Below are positions 48,561 to 59,012 of a DNA stretch of 64,000 nt, one piece after another (the stretch's first letter is position 1; each line of letters begins with the position of its first letter). The stretch comes from Ailurus styani (Eukaryota; Chordata; Mammalia; Carnivora; Ailuridae), in the NCBI GenBank assembly GCA_002007465.1, contig LNAC01000001.1, positions 5,826,757 through 5,890,756 on the forward strand, written 5' to 3'. Below the pieces are notes generated by a model, which did no database searches, was not told the origin of the DNA, and was given only the letters and a program-made list of their open reading frames with translations. The position numbers and the translations under genes were made by a program.

Positions 48561-50237
48561 CCAGACAGGCAAGTAATAAGTACATAGAGTCCATGCGAAT
48601 GCACAAACAAACATTGAGTTGTCAATATATTCTAGATGCCAGTTTTTCTAAAACTGATCAATTAGATCCAGGTATTTTGATCAAAGTACCATCAAACAGG
48701 ATTGATTTAAGGACAGAGCACGGGTTCAACACTGAGATGCGCCCTCGCCATCCTCCCACCTCCAGCAGGTAGATGAACAAGAATAAGAAGGGAGAACGTG
48801 GAAGAAATGGATCTTGTGTCGGCAGAAGCTGAGTATGTCAGTGGTGTAATAATGCTGCAAGGGGAAATGGGAATCGGGGTGCCAGGAAAGGAACGTGGTG
48901 CTGCTGAGACAGAGACCTGGCCTTTTCCTATGACAGAGAATTGTGTCCGGTTTGTGGTAATGCTCTTAAAAATGAGTTGGAGAGGCATCTCAACGTGGTT
49001 TATTAAAAAAAACAGAGAATGGGCAAATGAGAGATTCGGGACTTAGGTAGCTCACTGCAGAGGTCAATGTCTGAACCCACTGCCAATCACAAGGGTTTTG
49101 TTTGGTTTGATTTGTCTGTTGTTGTTTTTTAAATGGGGGCAAATCATGTCTGCTCCTGCCTGATGAAGAGGAACCAAGTGCAGGTTAAAGAAAGAGAAAT
49201 TTTTAGAAATAAGGACATCTTCTGTTCCCTTGCCCGTTGTTTGGTATCTTAGATAAGTCTTGTCACCTTGGAAAGCGAAGGGAGCTTCCACAGAGCTGGG
49301 TGCAGAGAGGGTGAGGGACAGAGCGAGTTTTGGGAAGTGGGCATCCTGGCAGTTGGAAGCAGTATCAGAAGGAGCACCCCACCCGGACACCAGTATAGGA
49401 AAGAAGGCAGGTCAGGATCACACCACAGGCACAGTTTATTCTGAAGAGTATGGATTTCTCATATTGTCTTCAACAGGTGTCCCTATGCCTAGGATCTAAG
49501 AACCCTCCAAAGCTTTGGCCGTGCAAACTCCAAAGCATACGTTCACTCTTCCCCTGGCCAAAAGTCGTGCTAAGAGTGGCCGTGCCCTGAGCTCCTGGCT
49601 CCCACGTGCCTCTCTAATGGGCACTGTCATTCCACGCAAAATGACTGTGGGGGTTTATGCCTCCCTGGCCTCTGAGGGCACTCTCTGCCTTGCTAACATG
49701 GGCACCAACTAAAGCTAGAGTTTGGTCTCAAAGGGAGCTTTATAGGACTGAAAATGTCGTGTACGATCTCTGTCTTGCTTGTTTGTTCCCTCCATCTCTT
49801 TCTCTCTGCACCCCCCCCCAGTCGTCATTATTCCTTTGAGCCTGCTCTAGCTTATTTTCTCACCAGAATTGTGCAAGATGCTGTTAAAGAGAGCACGCTC
49901 CCCCGTGCCTGCGGTCAGCTAGCCCCCTCCTTTCTGTGCTGGGTCAGATCTGGCCCCACAGCCAGGCCACATCGCCCAAGAGGCTGCACGGGCCCTGAGC
50001 CCGGAGAGCTGTCCTAGAGAAGAGTGAGCTTTGAAATGCAGGCTTTACCGTGAGCAAAGCCGGGAGAAGGTGCTAGGCTGCCCCTGGCCCACTCATCTCA
50101 GGAGTCAGCCAAGGTGCAGGCATGATTTCTCTGCACAGCATACACATCTCCCCTTAACCTGAGATCCCAATGCTGCTCAACGACAAATATTAGAAACACT
50201 TGCAGGAGGTGAAAGTGCTGCTTTGCTTCTGTTTCAG

Positions 50238-50346
50238 GTGCTAAACCTGCCCCCGGGATCTGCTTTGAGAGAGTCAACTCCGCAGGTGACCCCTACGGCA
50301 ACTGTGGCAAAGACTCCAAGAGTTCCTTTGCCAAATGCGAGATGAG
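50238..50346 (+). CDS. ADAM12: ADAM12 exon: cysteine-rich domain, residues ~540-576
   Basis: This 109-nt exon, phase 1 to phase 2, follows TTCTGTTTCAG and ends before GTATGG. It encodes AKPAPGICFERVNSAGDPYG, then NCGKDSKSSFAKCEM and a split Arg. Human has Val where this has Asp after NCGK. The segment is in the cysteine-rich domain, which mediates syndecan contact in ADAM12 (family knowledge). Confidence 0.96.
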
Positions 50347-50453
50347 GTATGGAACCCGCGGCCTGAGCACGCCATCGCTTTGAACTTCCTACTTGGCTCA
50401 GAGCCGATTCCAGATCTGCCCTCTTTGGGGACTGTTTGTTCTTGCCCTTGCAG
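50347..50453 (+). other. ADAM12: ADAM12 micro-intron, 107 bp
   Basis: Donor GTATGG and acceptor TTGCCCTTGCAG delimit a very short intron between two cysteine-rich exons. If retained, the frame reaches a TGA at 50381-50383 after about twelve foreign residues. Confidence 0.93.
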
Positions 50454-50652
50454 AGATGCTAAATGTGGAAAAATCCAGTGTCAAGGAGGTGCCAGCCGGC
50501 CCGTCATTGGTACCAATGCCGTTTCCATAGAAACGAACATCCCACTGCAGGAAGGAGGTCGGATCCTGTGCCGCGGGACCCACGTGTACTTGGGCGATGA
50601 CCTCCCGGACCCCGGGCTCGTGCTTGCCGGCACCAAGTGTGCAGATGGAAAA
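50454..50652 (+). CDS. ADAM12: ADAM12 exon: cysteine-rich domain, residues ~576-642
   Basis: This 199-nt exon, phase 2 to phase 0, ends before GTAAGA. It encodes DAKCGKIQCQGGASRPVIGT, NAVSIETNIPLQEGGRILCR, GTHVYLGDDLPDPGLVLAGT and KCADGK. This is the hypervariable part and core of the cysteine-rich domain, nearly identical to human (Gln to Glu after PLQ, Met to Leu in DDLPDP). Confidence 0.97.
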
Positions 50653-52721
50653 GTAAGACCCAAATGTTCACTTGCATCATAAATGTAAGTCGGGAAGGGG
50701 GCCCATGGAGAAACGTCCTGTCCAAGAAGGGACTTAGGAGGTTGGTTTGTTTTCCTAAATCCACTCCTTCCTAGAACTTTGTCTCTGAAGCCCAGCTCTT
50801 TGCACCTAGAAGACAAAGTTAATAAATCCTAAATCCTGGCCTGACCATTGAGATGCAGATTTGGGAAGATCAAGCTTGGTTTCTCAGCCTTCAAGTGTTA
50901 ATAAGTCATTTCTACACTCCGGGCGTCATGAGTGTTTCCAGCCAGGAAATTACTTTGGAAGGAAACACAGTAGCATATTATATTGTTTTTGGAAATATGG
51001 CCTTGATTTTTGGCACAGGGATGGCTTGTTCTCACCTGGACAGAACGGGGAGTCAGATGTATTTTCAGAGACCCCCATAGAGAGAACAGGAGAGGGGAAG
51101 AGAGAGGATGGGCTTGAAGCCAAAGGGAGTTCTTCTGGAGACCAGGGGGAAAGGTAGATGGAGATATTTGAAGGTTTAGAAAGTCAAAAATGAAAAGACA
51201 AAACAAATTCAGATTTCTTTTTATCCTTCTGCCACATTGATTTTTCTCACCAAACTTTCTCATCAGGCTAAATGAAAGCAAGTTAATAAAACATTTTAGG
51301 AAAGAGGATTAATCAACATGCTTTTTTTAGGACCCCGCCTTCAAAATGATTATGAAATAATTCATCAACAGGGAGGTCACAGAATAGAATAGAAAGATAG
51401 ATTCAGCTCCTTGAGCCGAAGCCCCAGAGCGAGAATTCTCTACCTTCACCCCCCGTTCAGCCATATGCTCTGAGACACAAGTGCCTCGCCCGGAAGGAAA
51501 TGGGAAGATGCTATGGGAAACACCATCTAGATTCCTGGGGTCTCCGTAACCACATGCGTTAGCTTCTTTTCAGGCCTTGACATTAGAATGACACTCATTT
51601 TTTAAACTGTAGTCTGAAGGGCCAGAAGTCAGAACCAAGTGCACCCGAACACTCACATTCCAAGGGCTCAATTTATCAATGAGTTTTTTCCCCCATGTGC
51701 AAGATTAAATGCACTTTGATCTCCATTCCTGTGCAGCACAGGTTCTCGAAAGCTGTCCTTGGTGTTCCTCGTGGGTTGGGAGAACAGCCCCCATACGTGG
51801 GGATTCTGACCCGGGTCCTGCTGCGTTCTCTGTACCCTCGGTTTCTTTTGTCAGCTGGAATGCGACAGTCCCCTCGGCCATGATTCCCGGCAGCCCTGGG
51901 AGTTGTCCTGGGCAACTGGCACTTTTTTCAAAGTGTGTCCCTAGTGCGAACTTTCCATAGGAAGGTTCTACTCGATTAGAAATGCTTCTGCAATCTAAAA
52001 ATTAGACGTCTCTTCCTCTGACTCCACTAATCTCTAACATCTTATAGGAGATAAAGGGCCTGATCCTTTGAGTCTGGAGTATATTAGGCACCTTAAAATG
52101 AGACTACACTCTTGCAACCAGCCCAGGGTCATTTAGCAAACTACTGCCTCTGCAAAGACTTGATAAACAAAAGGGAACTGTCTGTTTTCCTCTGCAGAGC
52201 CTTTCTGTTGATGGTTTGTGTCATCAGTGATAGTACTTGTCGGTCAGTAATTTGGAAACGTTCCCACGTTTCAGTATCTCCTTTAAAAGGTTCTTGGACC
52301 TTGGATTCTTGGAGTCTCTGAGTCTGCACAGGCCCCAGGCAGAGGGCTGGTGCATTTCTCCTCTCCCCTATCTTTCAATGGAGGGGCAGCTGGGGGTCAG
52401 TGGGGCGGGGCGGGGGGGAGATGTCGCAATTCACAGGTTGTGTTGCAAGCTCTAAACAAAAATCACTTATCATCATCTCATCATTGACTGAAACCATATG
52501 AAGTGCCCATTGACCTGAGTCTTGAACTGTGCCAAGTCCGGAAGCAGGTGCCCAGATCCAGGTCAGAGTCAGATGGAAAGGACATCACTGCTGCACCCGT
52601 AGGAGCTGAAAGAAAATCATCTTCCTCAAGCTTTGCTTTGCTTTCCCTTCTGAAACCACAGACATGGTACATGTGGTTGGAAAGGGGCCGAGACACTTAC
52701 CATGTTTTCCTCCTTCCACAG
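50653..52721 (+). other. ADAM12: ADAM12 intron, 2069 bp
   Basis: The intron runs from GTAAGA to TCCTTCCACAG. A G-rich tract at about 52390-52420 could form a quadruplex. I see no SINE or LINE of recognisable age, and the remainder looks unique. Confidence 0.85.
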
Positions 52722-52799
52722 ATTTGCCTCAATCGTCGCTGTCAAAACACAAGCGTCTTTGGCGTTCAGGAGTGTGTGAAGCAATGTCACCAAAGAGGG
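52722..52799 (+). CDS. ADAM12: ADAM12 exon: start of EGF-like domain, residues ~643-668
   Basis: This 78-nt exon, phase 0 to phase 0, ends before GTGAGC. It encodes ICLNRRCQNTSVFGVQECVK then QCHQRG. The NTS sequon (about residue 651) is kept. The second half opens the EGF-like module and differs from human at four or five positions (Ala-Met to Val-Lys, Gly to Gln). Confidence 0.96.
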
Positions 52800-53644
52800 G
52801 TGAGCCAGCTCGGTGGGCTTCCGATAGCCAGTTCCTACCAAGTGAAGCGCCAGCTCACTCATTTGTAAAGGATTCTACAGTCCACAGCTTTTTAAAAATA
52901 TAGCCGTCACCTCAGTGTTTTCTTCTAAAGACACCAATTTCCTCTGACCTTTACGTAGCACGAGAAATGTGACTTTTATTTAACAAAGAAAATCAGATGG
53001 AGCCATAATTATCTTTCAGATTAACATCCTGTGATTTTTTTGAAAGGGACTTTGTCATCTTCAAAGTAATTTTAAAACTCACCTTCGTGCATAAAGGATT
53101 TTGCCTTAACATTTCAAACAGAGCTGTCCCTCTTACAGCCGAGACTCAGAGTATGGGTCTGACCTGAAATTCTTCGAAAAGGAATTAAAACAGGGGAGGC
53201 AGAACATACTGACGACATGTTCTTGAAATTACATACAACGCATTTCAACTAAAGAAGGCAGTTATTTTAGTTCAGAGAACTTTTTAAGGAGAGAAAAGGA
53301 CTCTAATTGTTTAAAACATAATTTATTTTTCCTGATGGGCTTAATTATTTCCAATGGAATCATATTAATCTTGATTAGCCATGCCAGGGGTTCATTTGTT
53401 TTTCTGAAACCTTCTCTGCAGAAATCATGCTCCCAATTCTATTTTTAAAACTTGCAGACACTCGCCAATGATTCTAACACAGAATTATGGGGGTTTTCAT
53501 AAAATGGCTATTGCGCCGTAACCATGAAGGATTGCAATGCCATCTCTGACGGGTTTGTTGACTGCGAGTGTAGCTGACTGTCAATATAAAACAACATCTT
53601 TTTATGTCTTCGTTGGATCATAGATTTCTTTCTAATGGCCGTAA

Positions 53645-53762
53645 GAGATGGTCTGGTGCAGCCTTATTATGAAAGAGCCCAGGGCCGAGAGGTGGTCGTA
53701 TTTGTCCAAAGTCACATGACCAGTTAGTGGGCATGCTGGGGTGGGGACCCTGGACTCCTCAC
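53645..53762 (-). repeat. MIR SINE remnant, antisense
   Basis: GTCCAAAGTCACATGACCAG, TTAGTGGGCATGCTGGGG and GACCCTGGACTCCTCAC follow reversed MIR. Confidence 0.65.
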
Positions 53763-55401
53763 TTTGCAGCATCCCTGGGCTCCCATCCACATGTTGGAAA
53801 GGAAAGGCCCACGTTGGCGGAACAGCTGCCGTGACTTGGTGATGAGTCACTTGACCATAGTCCTTCCCCAAGTGAGACCAGGCTCACCAGCTGGGCCTCC
53901 AAAGGGGATGGCAGGGCTGCAGTCTCTCTGCTGTCAGCTGCCAAAAGGGCACCTGACTCTGGTTTGCACTGGGAGACTGTGCAAAATGGAGTGGGCAGCA
54001 CAGGGCCCGAATCCTTGCAGGTGCCTGGCGGGTGGTCCGTCGGCAGCAGTGTCTTTGAGAGACAGGCAAGACGCTCAGCATCCGCACAGGCTGGGCCACT
54101 CGGTAATTAAAGCCACAGGGCTTTAGCTGTATGGGAATATTCCTTCCAACTTATCACAGGTTATCTGGACAGTTGGTCTTATTTTAAGCAGTTGGGGCTT
54201 TTGATGGTTAAATCATCAAAAAAAAAATCAGTGAAAGCAGGAAGAATCACAAACGAGACATCTACTCCAAATATTTTATTTTTGCCTTAAAGAGAAAGGT
54301 ATGTATTTGGCCCCATCCAGCAGTATTCGGATGCAGGGCTGAGGCCTTAGGGGTGGGTGTCCTGTTCGTAAATCTGCGCCGACTTCCTTACAGAAACCAT
54401 GCAAAGCCCATCATCTGCGACACAGAGTTCATTTCTGTATGTGGAAGAGAAACTCGGATGCTCAGAAGCATCCCGAGTATGGAATCCTTCCTGGCGGAGC
54501 AGCTCTGCTGGGTCATTCGCAGGCATTCCCCCCCCCATTCCAAGTGGGTCAGAAGCTCTTCTTAGCGACTTGTCCGTATCCAGGGTCCCCACAGCGTGCC
54601 CCCCAGTTTTCAGAGAAATCATATCCTCTTGTTTTCATGCCCATGTGCCCTGGTTTGGGCAGGAGCTCCGTAAGTTCCGTAAATAATGGCAGAGGGGCTG
54701 ACGGCCAACTCAGGCCAGGGGCGCAGCCTCCGTCGGTCACCCTCGCTAACCAGGTGAGCCGGAGCCGGCCCCTCCCGGGAGGGCTCTGGTGTACACGCCA
54801 GGCCCCCCGGCAGAGCGATGCCCATCCACCTGCTTTCTCAGCATCCCTTTCCTGTCATGGGGACCCCAGGGTTTGGTAGGCCGGGAGCCAAGGAGGGGCC
54901 GCTGGGAGACTCCCCGAGGGAGGTGGGCATTTCAGGCATGAGATGTCGGAGCAGGTCTGCGAGCCTCTCCGAGCTTCGTGTCTGCAGGAGGCACGGCTGT
55001 GCCCACAGGTTGTCAGGCCCGGGATGGCCGAGGGCTCGGGTCCCACAGCCCTGAATCGGGGTCGCTCCTCACCACGGAGACGGCTTCTCATTGTGGTCAG
55101 ATGGGGGGAGGGATTCTGAATTGACAAAGAGGACACAGCCGTTGATGGAGAAAAAAGGGGTGGGAGGCAGTGGACTGCCCCCCAGTTCTCCATCGCTGTC
55201 CTCACGGCGGCCGAGAGGCAGATTACGTTACAGCTGCAGCCTCGGGCTTGGATCCCACCTGTGTGGTCAGTGCTGACGGGTCTCTGACCACAGGGCCTGT
55301 GCTTTGCTGGGGCAGCCAGTTAGAGCTCAGAGATTTACCACCGCCCCACATGGAGGGTGGGCTCTGATGCTGCTTCTCTCTCTCGGTCCCCCCCCCCCCC
55401 C

Positions 55402-55402
55402 N
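55402..55402. other. ADAM12: Ambiguous base at splice acceptor
   Basis: The N sits after the poly-C run at 55388-55401 and directly before G|GTGTGTAAC. The exon frame requires this N to be the A of the acceptor AG. Confidence 0.9.
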
Positions 55403-55403
55403 G

Positions 55404-55512
55404 GTGTGTAACAACCGGAAGAACTGCCACTGCGAGGCCCACTGGGCGCCTCCCTTCTGTGACAAGTTTGGCTTCGGGGGAAGCACAGACAGCGGCCCCG
55501 TCCGGCGAGCAG
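55404..55512 (+). CDS. ADAM12: ADAM12 exon: EGF-like domain, residues ~669-705
   Basis: This 109-nt exon, phase 0 to phase 1, ends before GTGAGT. It encodes [20 protein letters not shown], then [16 protein letters not shown]. It completes the EGF-like module (C..NC.C...W.PP.C) and the juxtamembrane linker. In human, the secreted isoform ADAM12-S leaves the long form after this exon. Human has Ile-Arg-Gln where this has Val-Arg-Arg. The start is set by frame, because the acceptor A is an N. Confidence 0.94.
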
Positions 55513-55668
55513 GTGAGTGGGGACAGCTCGTCCCTGGGAGTGGGCACCGAGCGACTGGCGGGGGCAGGGGGCATGGGAAGCCAGGCGTGGCTCTTTCCCA
55601 GCGAGACGGAGGGCTCACCAGCTGCCAGTGGGCATGCGCTCCCCCCCCCGTGGGAAACCCAGTGCCCA

Positions 55669-55728
55669 NNNNNNNNNNNNNNNNNNNNNNNNNNNNNNNN
55701 NNNNNNNNNNNNNNNNNNNNNNNNNNNN
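55669..55728. other. Assembly gap, 60 Ns
   Basis: The Ns are bordered by C-rich sequence: CCCCCCCCC at 55641-55649 upstream, and eight to nine C residues directly downstream. This suggests a GC-rich or poly-C tract that could not be sequenced. The true size is unknown. Confidence 0.98.
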
Positions 55729-55865
55729 CCCCCCCCCACGAGAGCCTGACACAGCCCGAGGCCCGTTTCCAGGCACTGTCCCGTCCTGACCTTTGCCAAG
55801 ACTCCCCCCACTGCTCTGGCTGAGAGGCTGACTCTGTCCCTTGTTCACCTGCGACACTTTGCTCA

Positions 55866-55910
55866 GCTAAGGTCATTAGACAAGCTAAGGTCATTAGCTA
55901 AGGTCACAAG
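55866..55910. repeat. Triple GCTAAGGTCA repeat with three AGGTCA half-sites
   Basis: GCTAAGGTCATTAG occurs at 55866 and 55884, and GCTAAGGTCACAAG at 55897, all in direct orientation. Each carries AGGTCA (55870-55875, 55888-55893, 55901-55906), the nuclear-receptor half-site. Confidence 0.85.
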
Positions 55911-56084
55911 ACAGCAGACTGCCAGCTGGGTATGATCTTCGCTGTGGGATGAAAGGACCTCAGTGCACGGGGGACCAAGAGGTGTGAGGCCGAATGTCTG
56001 CCAAAACCCTTACTAGACAGTCAACCTCCTCCAAGTCAGGGGTAGTGGTCCCAGCAGCAGCAGTGGTAAAAGCAAGCAAGCTTC

Positions 56085-56268
56085 TGTTTACTGAGCAGTT
56101 GCCCTGTGCAGTCACCGTGCTGGGCTTTGGTTGCATTTGCATGATCTCCTCGGACCCTTGCCTCACTCCCAAGTCACTGTTATTCTTCCTTCTTTACATA
56201 TAAAGGACCTGGGGCTCAGGGAGGGTAGGTAACCTACCCGAAGGCACACAGCTACGATTGAGACCAAG
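56085..56268 (-). repeat. MIR SINE remnant, antisense
   Basis: TTTACTGAGCAGTTGCCCTG, CTTTACATATAAAGGACCTG, GGGCTCAGGGAGGGTAGGTA and GAAGGCACACAGCTACGA follow reversed MIR. Confidence 0.7.
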
Positions 56269-56709
56269 TTCATCTCCCCCTTAAAAATCCTTCCTAGCCG
56301 CGTGGTTGACCCCCACTTTTCTCCCAGGATGACTTTGAGGAATGGTCTCCTGGTGCATTGCTCTGTTCTCTGAGCACCTGTCAGGCAGGGAAGAGGCGAG
56401 TCTGAAGGATGTCCCTTATAGAGGGAAGGAAACAAATCAAAAAGGTGCAGAGGGCCAGCCCCGAGCCCACTTGCGCTGACCCTCGGTGATGACGCTCAGT
56501 TGGAGGCTCCTGCTGCTACAGGGGACAGCACGTGTCCTCACGTCCTGCTGTGACCGGTGGCCACGTCTCCAAGACGACCGACATAATGCTGCTCTGTGGG
56601 GCCAGGGGGTGAGGGCAGCCCTGGGCGGGCAGAGGGAGGACCTGCCCCGCGGGCACATCTGGAGAAGCAGTGTCGTGAGTTCCTGATCGTTCTTCCGCTT
56701 AAATAGGGT

Positions 56710-57080
56710 CAGGTCCCCGCGTCGCTCTCAGAGACCCCGGCGACCCCTCCCTCGGGTCCAGGCCCCGCAGCAAGTACAGAAAGGACCACAAAGCCTTGCT
56801 GTGTAGTGAGCGCTCCTGCGGGGGGGAGGAAAGCGAGCCTGGCCCCGCGTCCCCTTTCCTCGCTGACCCGTCCGCCCCGACCACGGGGCCCTCGCTGCCC
56901 CACGGTTGCCGTCCGGAGCCGGCGGGAAACGTGTGCGGTGCCCGACTGGCAGGATTCTAGCCTCTGCCCGGACACCCGTCCCCCACGTCGGGGTTGGAGG
57001 GGATCGGCCCGTAGCGCTGGTACTAACCGTGGTGCTCAGGTGTGGGGCTTCCCGCTCGCCAGGGGATCCGTAGTTGCAGC
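56710..57080. promoter_or_regulatory. Intragenic CpG-rich block
   Basis: Counting by eye gives about 34 CpG in the 318 bases from 56715 to 57032, with roughly two-thirds G+C. That would meet the usual CpG-island criteria. No exon or repeat explains it. Its role, if any, is unknown. Confidence 0.55.
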
Positions 57081-58876
57081 TCTTCGCTGTAGCAAGGAAG
57101 CGTCTTCACAGCAACGAAAACAAGCTGTGACTCTGTCCGCTGCCACCAGCACTGCATGAAAGCACATTTAAACGCACACGGAAGAGGCAGGCGTGGGAGC
57201 TGTGTCCTGGGCCTCCCTGCCCCCACTGCCCACCAGCCTGACTGTGACTTCTCGAGCACCTGCCACATGCCAGCCGCTCTTCCAGGGCCCAGAGACACGG
57301 AGCAGGCCCAGCGCGGCCCAGCAAGAGCGCTGCCAAGGGAGGGGTGACCGTGGGACGCGGGGAGGTGGGCCAACGTAGGGGGCCACACGGGACGTGGTGT
57401 TTTCACCAGAGGAGGGGGCCAGGGACCCCAGTTTGCTGGCTCGAGTGGTTTGATGGCATGCTCTGTGACGGACGAAGGCAGGTGGCCTGGGAAGTGCAGC
57501 CAGGTTTGTTCTGGAGGCCTAGGAACTGTTTGGTTGGCTCCATGGATCAGCTTAAGACTTGTGGATTGATTGCAAGGAACTAGAAATTGTGGTTGAGGCC
57601 GCTAGCTGCTCACGTTTTTCATTAGCTTTGTGAAGACACAACAGCCAGAGCCCCTGTCTGAAAAGAATGACGTTTTGGCCAGGAACCGAGAAGCGGGGCT
57701 TTTCCAGTCACACTAACAAGGGAAACAAGACTCTCACACATTGATTGTCTTACTTAGGCTGAGACAGGTCCCTGATAGGACTTGTCAGTTGGGGACGAAG
57801 TCCAGAAACAGAGAGGGTGTGAGGTGTCCTTTCCCAGAGCGGGAGTGAGCCGCCCTGGCCTGGCGGGCGGCCCCCGCGGGCATCACAGCCAGCGGGGGGG
57901 GATTGTAGGGGTTCTGGGAGGTCTGGGGGGGGCTGCCACCTGCACAGCCGTCCCCGGCAGCCCGAGGGGACTGTGGCCCGTCTGCTAGGGGAGGCACAGC
58001 CTGCTCATTGCTGGCGGGGGACAGCGACCGTGAGCCCCACATCTGTGCTCTCGACTCCACAGAGCGCTGGGAGCTGCTGACCCGGCCCCTCTCAGGTCTG
58101 GCAGAGCCTCCCCGGGGCTCTTTCTGTGGCCGGAACCCAGCCTGATGTTTTGATTTTCCATCCCTTCCACACCCTTGAGGGGGGTCTCAGTGTCTTGTAC
58201 TGAACAAAATGGGAGCAAATCCCAGAAAGGGGGATGTTGCCTTGGAGAAAACACAAAGCACCCTCCCAGGGCAAGGGGTTTGCCCCCCCCCCCGAAGCCT
58301 GTGTTTTGAGTCCCTAACGTAACAAATGTAACGAAATCTAACAAAACCAAACACGTGGGCCTTTCCTTTTAGAATGTTGTGGGGTTTTTCTCACCTTCTA
58401 TTTTGACAATGCCCAGAAGTAGAGTCTCAGGCTAAAAAAATAACAAGGAAACACAACAAACGCAGACCCCAGTGCTCAAGAATGAGAGGAGGAGGGCGCA
58501 GGGTGGGGTGGAGGTGAGCATCTCTGTGCTGGGGGCCGAAGAGGTCACAGTCCAGGGACGTGCCAGCTCCCTGCCACCGTCTGTGGCCACCGAGCCCGTG
58601 GGGCGGGGGGCGGCGTGCAGTCAGGGCTACGGTCCCACCCGCCAGTCGACGTCCCTGTTTATCAGGAGTCGTCAGAGATGCATCGCCGTGACGCAGACTG
58701 AACCTCAGGCACGACCTTTGAAGTAAGAGCAACACACCAGTACATCATTCAGGGATTTACACTCTCATTTCTGCTCCTTCCTTTAAAGCTCGCGTTGCCA
58801 TAAATGTCACAATCTGATGCTTCCCGTATTTCATCGTCACTGCCTCTTTGCCTGAGCAAAATGCATTTTGTTTCAG

Positions 58877-59012
58877 ATAACCAAGGTTTAACCATAGGAA
58901 TTCTGGTGACCGTCCTGTGTCTTCTTGCTGCTGGATTTGTAGTTTATCTCAAAAGGAAGACATTAATACGCCTGCTGTTTACAGATAAAAAAACCACCAT
59001 TGAAAAGCTAAG
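58877..59012 (+). CDS. ADAM12: ADAM12 exon: transmembrane segment, residues ~705-750
   Basis: This 136-nt exon, phase 1 to phase 2, follows TTTTGTTTCAG and ends before GTACCC. It encodes DNQG, then the membrane span LTIGILVTVLCLLAAGFVVY, then the stop-transfer and juxtamembrane basic run LKRKTLIRLLFTDKKTTIEK. Only two or three residues differ from human (Ile to Val in the span, Asn to Asp after LLFT). Including this exon defines the membrane-bound long form. Confidence 0.97.

Larger units (their letters stand above)
35167..50237 (+). other. ADAM12: ADAM12 intron, 15,071 bp
   Basis: The first 4 kb are GC-rich and mostly unique, with MIR scraps near 35960 and 38280 and an AG run at 37356. From 39.5 to 40.9 kb the DNA is AT-richer and repeat-poor. 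MIR copies follow near 43.2 and 44.0 kb. An antisense L1 lies at 44789-46318, a 5S pseudogene at 46523-46607 and an antisense SINE at 47009-47212. After these come a (CA)n, an N at 47601, an L2 tail and a (GGAA)n at 48485. The last 1.6 kb looks unique. The 294-residue open frame at 35990-36874 is not supported as a gene. Confidence 0.85.
52800..55403 (+). other. ADAM12: ADAM12 intron, 2604 bp
   Basis: The first half (52.9-53.6 kb) is AT-rich and repeat-poor. An antisense MIR lies near 53650-53760. The 3' end is GC-rich and finishes in a run of about fourteen C residues, one N and G, so the acceptor AG cannot be read directly. Confidence 0.8.
55513..58876 (+). other. ADAM12: ADAM12 intron, 3364 bp, containing an assembly gap
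   Basis: The intron holds 60 Ns, a triple GCTAAGGTCA repeat, an antisense MIR (56085-56265), a CpG-rich block (56710-57080) and an L2/MIR-like scrap near 57245. By analogy with human it should contain the terminal exon and poly(A) signal of the secreted short isoform. I could not identify that exon. Confidence 0.8.

Noticed and set aside
55223..55894. Several open frames of 80-223 residues across the gap
   Set aside because: They run through unknown bases, which cannot be read as stops; only the ADAM12 exon at 55404-55512 is supported.
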